Assembly (NCBI GenBank): GCA_028671895.1
Contig: JAPMAC010000209.1
Span: 24,326,501 to 24,390,500, forward strand
Length of the DNA: 64,000 nt
Origin: Oenanthe sinensis
Lineage: Eukaryota; Streptophyta; Magnoliopsida; Apiales; Apiaceae
Direction of reading: 5' to 3'
Below the pieces are notes generated by a model. It was given only the letters and a program-made list of their open reading frames with translations. It made no database searches and had not been told where the DNA came from. Made by a program: the position numbers and the translations under genes. This document shows, piece after piece, positions 55,210 through 64,000 of the stretch. Every line of letters starts with the position of its first letter. Position 1 is the first letter of the stretch.

Positions 55210-57663
55210 TTAACAGGATAAATTTAACATACCCAATTCACTCACTAGTCTGTTGAATGCCTTTTTATCCAATGGTTTGGTAAAAATGTCTGCAAGTTGC
55301 TTCTCTGTGGGCACATATATTAGCTTGATTGTGCCTTGCTCCACATGCTCTCTAATGAAATGATTTCTGATGTCAATGTGCTTAGTCTTGGAGTGTTGAA
55401 CAGGATTTTCAGAAATGGCTATTGCACTTGTGTTGTCATAAAAGATAAGAATTCCTTGCAATACCAAGCCATAGTCCAACAGTTGATTCTTCATCCAAAG
55501 TAACTGAGCACAACAACTACCAGCAGGAATGTATTAAGCCTCTGTAGTTGAATTTGGCACAGAATGCTACTTCTTGTTAAACCATAAAACCAATCTTTCT
55601 CCCAGAAACTGATAGCTTCCTGTTGTGCTCTTCCTATCAATCCTACACCCAGAATAGTCTGAATTTGAGTAGCCAACTAAGTCAAAACCAGATTCTTTAG
55701 GATATCAAAGGCCTAAATCTTGAATGTCTTTCAAGTATCTAAAGATCCTTTTGACTTCCATCAAATGTTACCCTTTTGGATCAGACTGTAAACTTGCACA
55801 CAGATATATAGCAAACATGATGTCACGCCTGCTAGCAGTTAAATAGAGGAGAGAACCAATCATTCTTCATACATTTTGTTGTCCACTTTCTTTCCTTTTG
55901 AATCTTTGTCTAGTTCAGTTGTTGTTGAGATTGGAGTCTTTGCAGGTGATGAATCTTCCCTATCAAATCTTTTCAAAAGATCTTTGACATATTTGGTTTG
56001 GCAAATAAATATTCCATCTTCCTTTTGATAGACTTGAAGTCCAAGAAAGAATACTAATTCACCCATCATGTTTATCTCATATTTATTCTGCATTAACTCA
56101 GAGAAATTCTTGCACAATTCTTCATTTGTTGAGCTAAAGATGATGTCATCTATATAGACTTGGACTAGAATGATATCATTTCTATGCTTTTTATAGAATA
56201 TAAACTTATCCACAATCCCTCTTGTGAAGTTATTCTCAAGGATAAACTTGGAAAGGGTGTCGTACTAGGCACTTTTAACATCCAATTGAAATACTTGAAA
56301 GTTGTTGAATGCAGCAAAAGCCAAGAAAATTCATATGGATTCAAGTCTAGCAACAGGTACAAATGTTACATCATAATCAATTCCTTCTTGTTGACAGTAA
56401 CCTTTTGCTACCAGCTTTGCTTTGTTTCTGGTGACAATTCCACTGCCATCCATCTTGTTTCTGAAGACCCGCTTGGTACCAATTACAGAGTTGGTCTTTG
56501 GTCTAGGTACCAATTCCCATACACAGCTTCTCTCAAACTAGTTGAGTTCTTCTTGCATAGCATTTATCCAATCTGGATCAAGTAGTGCTTCATCCAGAGT
56601 TTTAGGCTCAACTTGAGATAGGAAGCAGGAGTACATGCATGGATTTACCACATTTCTCCTAGTCTTGACTCATGTTCCTGGATCACCGATAATTAAATTA
56701 TTTGTGTGATCCCTATTCAACTTTCTTTCTATAAGTGAATCTCCAAAATCTTATGCACTTTGTTGATTGATAGCATCTTTTACTCTTGCACTATTGACAG
56801 CATCAATTTCTTCAAGTCTACTATTCATGGGAACATTTCCAGAGAAGTCTGTTATTTGAGCAGTTCCTTCATTCTCCACATATTGATTAGGAACCATAGT
56901 TGGACCAGAAATTGTATATTCAACTCTTTATGATTCTTCATTAATATCTTCCAAATAACCTTGATTCTCAAAAGATAAGGACTCTGATACTTGACTTCCT
57001 TCAATACTAGGAAACTAGGTTTCATCAAATGTGACATTTACACTTTCATCTACAATCTTGTGATCAATGATATAGACTCTATATGCTATTTTTTCAATTC
57101 CATAACCCATGAATATTCATTCATATGCTTTAGTATCAAATTTCCCTTTGACCTCTGTTGAGTCTTTCATGTTATAACATTTACTTCCAAACACATGAAA
57201 GTACTTAACAATAGGTTTCCTTCCTGTTAACAACTCATAGGGTATTTTTCCAAAAGCCTTGTTAACCATATTCCTATTTTGGGTATAACAAGTTGTATTA
57301 ATAGTTCACCCCAGAAATAAGTAGAAAGTTTTGCTCACTCAATATGGTTCTTACAGCCTTAATGAGAGTTCTATTTTTCCTTTCCACAACACCATTTTGT
57401 TGAGGTGTCCTTGGTGAAGAGAACTGTTAAGTAATGCCATTACCTTTGCAGAAATCACTCATGATACTATTTTTGAATTCAGTATCGTTGTCACTTCTCA
57501 GGGTTTGAACTTTAAACTTAGGATTCTTTTCAAGGACTCTTACTAGATAAATAATTTCTTGTGCAACTTCATCCTTGGTTGCCAGGAACCTCACCTAAGT
57601 GTATCTTGAAAAATCACTAATCATCACCAGGACATATCTTTTCTTTGCCAGTGACTGCACATT
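55210..57663 (-). pseudogene. pol: Element D pol: integrase to RNase H (decayed, cut by E)
   Basis: The integrase core is present from 57,663 down with TLRSDNDTEF and PQQNGVVERKNRT, and its N-terminal half lies beyond E. RT includes a QLDVKSA-like block near 56,280 followed directly by YDTLSKF. About 130 bp that normally encodes FLNG through KQAPRAW is therefore deleted. The active site reads YIDD near 56,145 where YVDD is usual. RNase H runs to 55,210, with the GCSG/EYIPAGSCC region broken and the end SELGMLNLSC. Many stops and frameshifts. The oldest pol in the window by state of decay. Confidence 0.88.
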
Positions 57664-57668
57664 CACAG

Positions 57669-58826
57669 TGTTGGGACAATCGAATCATGATGCTGCGTTT
57701 TATGATATGAAAACGAACGAGTTTGAATAGAAAATTAACCTTAATCGCTACGGTGCAAGCGATTCAAATCCACGTCTTCTACTGTATTCCCGTATTCACC
57801 TTGAGCGAAGTGTGGCCTTCGATCCTCCTAAGGTTGCCTCCCTTCTAACTTTGAGATCTTGGAACCCTAGTTCTTGGTTGCCTCCTTGAACGGCTGCTCA
57901 CAAAAACCCTAGTTCTTTCCAACTCTTAGCTAGAAGAGAATAAGATGAATATATAGGCTACAGTAGGGATCCTGGATAATTAGGTCGGGCCTTCCAATGA
58001 CATTCTGGGTCAAGCCCAATGTCATTAAATATTAATTCAATCCACTAAAGAATTAATATTTGCACTACCTCTCCTAATGCCGTAATTTAATTATTTAATT
58101 CGGCTCCAATATTATTTGCTTATTAAATTCCCCATGTTTAAGATATCGAATGTCCATTAATTAAATTAATTTCTGATAATTAATTTAATCAATATCTTTT
58201 ATCCTTGATCATCCACTCAACCTTATAATTATGCAAGAACAAATCTGCCTGCAGGACTTAAGCATAATTATCTTTATGAGCTTTCAAGAGGACATCATCA
58301 CCCGAATATTTTCGGACACGGTTTCCTTTTATAGTCAATATCCCACTCTGTATGCAATGTCATTGTCCAATACATAATATTGTGATTAACAAAAAATCAC
58401 ATCACATATGAATCAAAACATGTGCATTGCATACAAGTGTCAATCACTGTATCCGGATTAAGAACCTAAGCAATAATAATATTATAGAATCTTAGTTCTT
58501 CTTTATTATCAGAATAGAAGAACAATTCTAATATTTTAATCCCGTTCAATATACACAAAGCATACAAGTATTATTCAATAATCAAGATAGATTATTTCCA
58601 AATAATACTTCAGTCATTCCAGTGGTTTGTTTAACTCCACTTAAACTGTGAACATTTATTATATTATATATAGACACTGACAATCTAATCTTCTGTTATC
58701 CCATTTGATACTAGATTATCCACAATATATAATATACAAACAGTGTTAAAATACGCATTCAAGATTCTCAATAAAAAAAGACAATGTCATATACTTCAAA
58801 CGAATAGTTCAGTATACTCCCTAACA
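57669..58826 (-). repeat. 3' LTR of element E
   Basis: 1,158 bp on the minus strand, begins TGTTAGGGAGTATACTG at 58,826 and ends GATTGTCCCAACA at 57,669. It contains a CGGGTGATGATG word also found as CGGGTGATGAT in the Angela-like LTRs. A CTATAAAAGG TATA candidate lies near 58,335. Confidence 0.88.
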
Positions 58827-58827
58827 A

Positions 58828-58840
58828 TCTCCCACTTATA
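58828..58840 (-). other. Polypurine tract of element E
   Basis: TATAAGTGGGAGA on the minus strand, one base before the 3' LTR. Confidence 0.85.
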
Positions 58841-58905
58841 CTCAAGCTATTCTTTGAATATATCAGTGTTATATTACAAGCAATCCACTACCAATTAAAT
58901 AACTA

Positions 58906-61689
58906 TTATGTGACCATACATCTGACTCCTATCGCCTCCACATGCTGCTCAAAAGCCTTAGCTGGTAAGCTCTTTGTGAAAGGATCTGCCCGGTTGTCCT
59001 TTGATGCTATATCAGTCACAATAATATCTCCTCGCTTAACGAATTGTCGTATAAGGTGATACTTACGCTCGATGTGTTTTGCTGCCTTATGGTCTCGCGG
59101 TTCCTTTGCATTTGCCACAGCACCAGTGTTATCACAATACACTGTCAAGCTCCTAGGCAAATTAGGTACCACATCTATGTCCAAAAGAAAGTTTCTGAAC
59201 CATATTGCCTCTTTGGCTGCCTCCGAAGCTGCCACATATTCGGCTTCCATGGTAGAGTCAGCAACGCATTTCTGCTTTACACTCCTCCATATTACAGCTC
59301 CACCTCCTAAGGTAAACACATATCCCGAGGTTGATTTCCTCTTATCTCTATCTGCTTGGAAATCTGAATCGGTATATCCTAGAGGTAACAAATCTTAGGC
59401 CTTGTAAATTAGCATATACTCCTTAGTCCTTCTCAGGTACTTGAGTATAGCCTTTACTGCACTCCAATGTTCCTGTCCTGGGTTTGACTGATATCTGCTA
59501 ACCATGCCCACGGCAAAACAAATATCAGGTCTCGTACATAACATTGCATACATTAAACTTCCGCATGCCGAAGCATAGGGAACCGCTTTCATGCTCTCTA
59601 TCGCCTCTGGTGTCTTAGGACACTGTTTCTTTGATAGAGCAACTCCATGTTTATAAGGTAGGTTACCCTTCTTGGAGTCCTGCATGTTAAAACGAGCCAA
59701 TACCTCATCAATATAGGGCTCTTGGGATAAAGCCAACATCCTTTTCTTGCGATCCCTTATAACTTTGATCCCAAGGATGTATGCTGCTTCACCTAAGTCC
59801 TTCATTTCGAACTGTTTGAACAACCATGCCTTTACCGCTGATAACATCCCTACATTGTTTCCAATGAGTAAAATATCATCTACGTATAGCACTAGAAAAG
59901 TCACTGAACTACCCTCACATTTCTTGTACACACACGACTCGCTTGGACATTGATCAAATCCGTATGACTGGATTACCTGATCAAAGCGAATATTCCAATA
60001 CCTAGAAGCTTGTTTAAGTCCATAAATGGACTTCTTAAGCTTACATACCAGATGCTCTTGGCCTTCCTTAATGAATCCTTCTGGTTGTTGCATATAGATG
60101 ATCTCATCATCAAGACTCCCATTTAGGAAAGCTGTCTTGACATCCATTTGCCAAATCTCATAATCGAGATGAGCTGCTATAGATAAAAGAATCCGGATCG
60201 ACTTTAGCATGACTACTGGCGAAAAGGTTTCCTCATAATCGATCCCTTCTTTCTGAGTATACCCTTTCGCAACAAGTCTTGCTTTCCAAGCTTTTACCTT
60301 TTTGTCAGATCCTCTTTTTCTCTTGTAGATCCACTTACATCCAATGGGTTTTACACCTTTGGGTGGTTCCACGAGCTCCCAGACTTGATTTGAATACATA
60401 GATTCCATCTCAGATTTCATTGCTTTATGTCATAGATCTGCATCTTTGTCTTGCAGTGCTTCCTCGTATGTCATGGGATCCTCATCATGTTCCTCAGAGA
60501 CCAAGTCCGAAGACTCTCCCAATAACATGAATCTGCTGGGTTTACGAATAACCCTCCCACTACGACGAGACACCGGTGTGGTATTAGTGATAGGTTGTGT
60601 GTTCTCTTGTGGCTGTTCTACTTGTACTATTGGCACTTGTTCATTATTTGTCTCTCCCACTAGTTCCTCTAAAACGACACTGCTCATGGGTTTATGGTTC
60701 ATCATATAGTCCTCCTCTAGGAATCTAGCATTGGTACTAACAATGACATCCTGATCCTTAGGACTATAAAATAAATATCCTTTCGTTCCCATGGGATAGC
60801 CTACAAAAAGCCTTACTTCTGTACGAGATTCTAACTTAGTCACGTTCTTGTTCAACACATGTGCTGGACAACCCCATATCCGAATATGTCTTAGACTAGG
60901 TTTTGAACCAGTCCACAATTCTTTTGGAGTCTTAGGAACTGACTTAGAAGGAACTAAATTCAAAAGATAAGCTGCTGTTTCTAAAGCATGTCCCCAAAAC
61001 GACTTAGGTAATTCTGAATAACTCATCATCGATCTAACACTCTCCAAAAGAGTACGATTCCTTCTCTCCGCTACACCATTCTGTTGGGGTGTTCCAGGTG
61101 CAGTCAACTGAGACATGATCCCATTCTTTGATAAGTAATCCCTAAATTCTCCAAGCAAGTATTCGCCACCACGATCTGATCGTAGTGACTTGATACATTT
61201 TCCATGTCGCTTCTCCGTTACAGTTTTGTACTCCTTGAACTTGTCAAAGCACTCTGATTTACGGCGCAACAAATAAATGTATCCATATCTAGAATAATCA
61301 TCAATAAAAGTGACAAAATATTCATAACCACCTCTTGCTTGAATATTCATGGGTCCACATAAATCAGTATGAACCAATTCTAACACTTCTTTGGCTCTAT
61401 TCCCCTTTGCCTTAAAAGGCCTAGTGGTCATTTTACCTTCTAAACAGGATTCACAGACTGGAAATGGCTCCACTGCCAATGAGCCTAAAGGCCCATCTAC
61501 TACCAGTCTTTGAATCCTCCTCAAGTTAATATGACCTAATCTTAAGTGCCAAAGATATGTTTGGTTCAAAGAAGAAGGTTCCTTTCTTTTAGTAGTGATA
61601 GAAGATGTGTTATTTAATACCCTATGTTGTAGTTGCAGTGCAGGTTGATTAGGAGTGATTATGTATAAATTGTCTTGCAATGTACACAT
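58906..61689 (-). pseudogene. pol: Element E integrase, RT and RNase H (two nonsense codons)
   Basis: A single frame apart from a TGA at 60,430-60,432 (where related proteins have Trp) and a TAA at 59,395-59,397. Integrase zinc ligands are in HLRLGHINLRRI and CESC. The catalytic core is in HTDLCGP, LRSDRGGEY and NGVAERRNR. A chromodomain-like GCPAHV block and an acidic linker follow. RT has QMDVKTAFLNG near 60,150 and YVDDILLIG near 59,885. RNase H has GYTDSDFQADRDK and AEYVAASEA, and ends at 58,906. All visible active-site residues are kept, so inactivation is recent. Confidence 0.92.
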
Positions 61690-62876
61690 ATAACTAGTTT
61701 ATTCCTCATAATTGAAACATTATGATCCAAACAAACATTATAACCATCCAAAGCAAGTTTAGAAACCGAAATTAAATTCCTTCTAAATGAAGGTACATAA
61801 AGACAATTGTTCAAAACCAAATTCCTATCATCACCAAAAGATAAATTAACATCTCCCACTGCAACTACTGCTACTTTCGTAGCATCTCCCATGAACACAT
61901 ATATCTCGCCATCTCTAAGCATTCTGGATTGCTGGAACCCCTGCATAGAATTACAAACATGATCAGTGGCTCCTGTATCTACACACCAAGTGCTCGTAGA
62001 TATAGCCGCTATATATGTTTCTGTAACTAGAGAAAGAGACATACCAGTATTGTTTTTCTTCTTAGGAAGAGGACAATCCTGTTTCCAGTGACCCGACTGC
62101 TTGCACCTGAAGCACTTGCCCTTGGGCTTTTTCACAGCACCACCTTGAACTCCCACAGCTTTCACAACTTTCTGTGTCTGAGCCTTTTTCTTCTTCTTGG
62201 CTTTCGGCTTAGAAGAAGAAGGTTTCTCAGCCACATTGACTTGAACACTCTGCTGAAAAAGTCCTTCAGCTGCCTGAAGTTCTGTCAGAAGTTCCGCAAG
62301 ACTATACATCCTTTTGTTCATGGTGTAATTCAAGCGGAACTGCTCAAAACTTTTGGGTAAACTCATAAGGATGATATCGATCTGGGTTTCCCCATCAACC
62401 TCAGCACCAAGGATCTCCATCTCATTCAGATGTGACATCATCCTGAGAACATGATCCCTTACAGGTGTCCCTTCAGCCATCTGAGTGTTCATTAAAGCTT
62501 TCATTGCTACTTGCCTTGCAGCCCTATTCTGATCTCCAAAAAGTTCTTTGAGATTAAAGAGCATATCTGAAGCAGTGGCCATAGTCTGATGCTGATGCTG
62601 CAAAACACCTGACATTGCTGCCAGAATGTAACATCGCGACATCTCATCAGCCTTAATCCACTTCTTATAATACTCCTTCTCAACTTCAGAAGCATTCTCA
62701 GCAGGCTCCTCTGGCTTGGGTTCATTAATGCAAAATTTGTACTCCTCAGCAGTCAACACAATGTCCAAATTACGTTTCCATTCAATATAGTTAGGTCCAG
62801 TAAGTTTGTTATCCTTAAGTATGGTAAAAAGTGGATTAAAGCCCATTATATCCTGAGAATCATACATATAACACAT
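61659..62876 (-). pseudogene. gag: Element E gag and protease (frameshift at the 3' end)
   Basis: A 405-codon frame. In-frame ATGs lie at 62,876, 62,867 and 62,846; the last (MGFNPLFTILKDNKLTGPNY) gives the most typical copia gag start. The capsid domain runs to about residue 215 (LFGDQNRAARQVAMKALM, FEQFRLNYTMNKR). A Lys-rich linker follows, then one CCHC knuckle CFRCKQSGHWKQDC near 62,100 and a protease site WCVDTGATDHV near 61,980. It ends out of frame with integrase at 61,659-61,689. One indel there explains the break between gag-protease and the rest of pol, which in copia elements is normally one frame. Confidence 0.9.
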
Positions 62877-64000
62877 AATTAGAGGGTGTTTAAAAAAATT
62901 GGTTCCTCTAACAATTATTTAAAATTAAAACACCAACACTTAAACACCATAGGTTTCCGGTATGCCACGTTGGGTGACTTATATACCACCTAAATTTATT
63001 TAAATGTTACTTCGGTCCTACTACTAAATAATTAGTCACGTTAGGGTGATCTATATTATTTTTCATAGCTAAGTGTATACCATTATTAAATCTTAAATTA
63101 ATAATAATAATACAAGATGCGCCTTTTGACTATGATAAATTCTTGCTCCTAACAATAAGATACTACTAAAATTACAAATCTAAAGAGTATTCAGACTGAC
63201 TGGCCAGGCCGGTGGAAGCATTGCCAAGAGACTAACCACTTTTCTAGACACCAATCTAAATGGCCAGGTAAGCTGCACGCTTTCCTAGACACCAACGCAA
63301 GAATACTCAAAGATGTGTTATTTTAGATTCTCTTCCTAGTTGAGCGTGAAAGCTATCAAAAAATAGGGTATCCTTTTATTATTTGAATTCTATGAAACTT
63401 AGTACGCCACGTTGGGTGACATATGTACCTTCCAATATTCATAATTAATTTTAGAAGTTTGTTCTAGTAATTTCCATAACACTCTAGACACCATAAATTA
63501 CATGCCACGATGGGTGACGTATACATAATTTATATTCGACTTAGTGTTAAATTACATACAAACAATAATGGAGACCATGGGATTTAATACCAAATTAATT
63601 CCCTCTCCCACTTAGTATTTTACTATGAGGATTTTATCTAGATGCATCGTCCTATGTTATTTTTTCGCAGTCCACATGTATCATAATAACAATACATATA
63701 ACACATAACATAGCAGCATACTCATCATGATTAAAGCATAATAAAACAGCCCTATGTCCATGTCGTTCTAGCATGCGAAGGGTTAGTATCACATGGCATA
63801 ACAAACAAACATGGAACACATAGTAGTAATAATCAAGATCAGCAAACATTATGTAAAACATAATAAAATACATCCACTATTATGGCCCCGAAGAATAATC
63901 TTCAAAATCATCCATCGATAAATTTTCGAAAATCTTCAGCCGCCTGTTTGACTGCCTAAACGAGCTCAGAATGGCTTGAAAAATCTGGAGATGGTTTCCA
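62877..64000 (-). other. 5' leader of element E, with a thrice-repeated motif
   Basis: No supported gene. GCCACGTTGGGTGAC or a one-base variant occurs at 62,965-62,979, 63,406-63,420 and 63,504-63,518, each near T-A-T-A and followed by ACC or ATA. TCTAGACACCA words occur at 63,243, 63,278 and 63,484, and GGCCAGG at 63,203 and 63,261. Upstream ATG-containing frames are short. The leader probably continues to a 5' LTR outside the window. Confidence 0.6.

Larger units (their letters stand above)
22357..64000 (-). mobile_element. Element D: Sirevirus-like copia retrotransposon, outer shell of a nested cluster
   Basis: Two separated stretches are the same minus-strand element. One is the 3' LTR plus the end of the accessory ORF (22,357-24,693). 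The other is the start of the accessory ORF plus pol (52,790-57,663). Both carry the motif ACTGTCA/TGACAGT, and removing element F (24,694-52,789) lines them up in the expected order. Integrase is then cut at 57,663 by element E, and gag with the 5' LTR must lie beyond the right edge. This is the oldest layer of the nest. Confidence 0.78.
57669..64000 (-). mobile_element. Element E: copia retrotransposon inserted in D, 5' end outside the window
   Basis: Minus-strand copia element with 3' LTR, purine tract, nearly complete gag-pol and at least 1.1 kb of leader. Its 5' LTR lies past 64,000. It begins at D's integrase after CACAG (57,664-57,668), the expected left target copy. The lineage is not Sirevirus (single knuckle, no accessory ORF) and differs from Angela-like B; a TAR- or Tork-like assignment is only a guess. 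Three inactivating changes are visible. Confidence 0.88.

Noticed and set aside
63652..63873. Cys/Ile/Tyr-rich minus-strand frame in the E leader
   Set aside because: Low-complexity AT-rich frame in a retrotransposon leader without recognisable features.

Overview
The window looks like plant nuclear DNA, most likely from a eudicot with a large, repeat-rich genome. I see no host gene, rRNA or tRNA in 64 kb. Almost every base belongs to LTR retrotransposons of plant lineages: Sirevirus-like, Angela-like and a further Ty1/copia lineage, plus a Tat-lineage Ty3/gypsy element. Two small inverted-repeat elements are also present. Primer-binding sites ending in TATCAGAGC, purine tracts, TG...CA LTR ends and 5-bp target duplications can be read directly at most boundaries.

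Layout. 1-967 is an unresolved motif-rich remnant. 968-10,274 is Sirevirus-like element A (minus strand, no 3' LTR seen), with a solo LTR of its own family inserted at 6,625-7,384. 10,515-21,468 is an inverted-repeat element split by a Tat gypsy copy (10,863-20,880). That copy has a target duplication and a 3' LTR but no 5' LTR. 21,515-22,085 is a foldback element. From 22,357 past the right edge lies Sirevirus-like element D (minus strand), the outer shell of a nest. D contains a 5'-truncated Angela-like element F (24,694-52,789). F's single LTR is split twice: by a young, open Angela-like element B (27,999-37,155) and by Sirevirus-like element C (37,647-52,161). C's 3' LTR carries an Angela-like solo LTR (38,612-40,167). 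D is split again at 57,669 by copia element E, which runs off the window.

Order of events read from the nesting: D, then F, then C and B, with the solo LTR after C and E after D. C's LTRs differ at roughly two dozen sites in about 1.2 kb. B's LTRs differ at only four sites in 1,547 bp, all transitions. B has one uninterrupted 1,321-codon gag-pol frame and is the only plausibly active element. E has one frameshift and two stops. The rest are heavily decayed.

Most interesting signal. Each Sirevirus-like element has its own 8-10 bp motif, amplified through its LTRs and the pol-to-accessory-ORF spacer and, where those parts are in the window, its coding linkers: CAGAGTCTA in A, TATCCATCGA in C, ACTGTCA in D, and an AACCGTCGA relative at 1-430. 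The same elements carry a fast-diverging accessory ORF downstream of pol. B has nine near-perfect hairpins built on a related core (TCAGAGTTTA) just behind its primer-binding site. The gypsy element has an 80-bp-period palindrome array before its 3' LTR. Family-specific motif proliferation paired with a divergent accessory protein would fit a motif-recognition system, but that link is inference.
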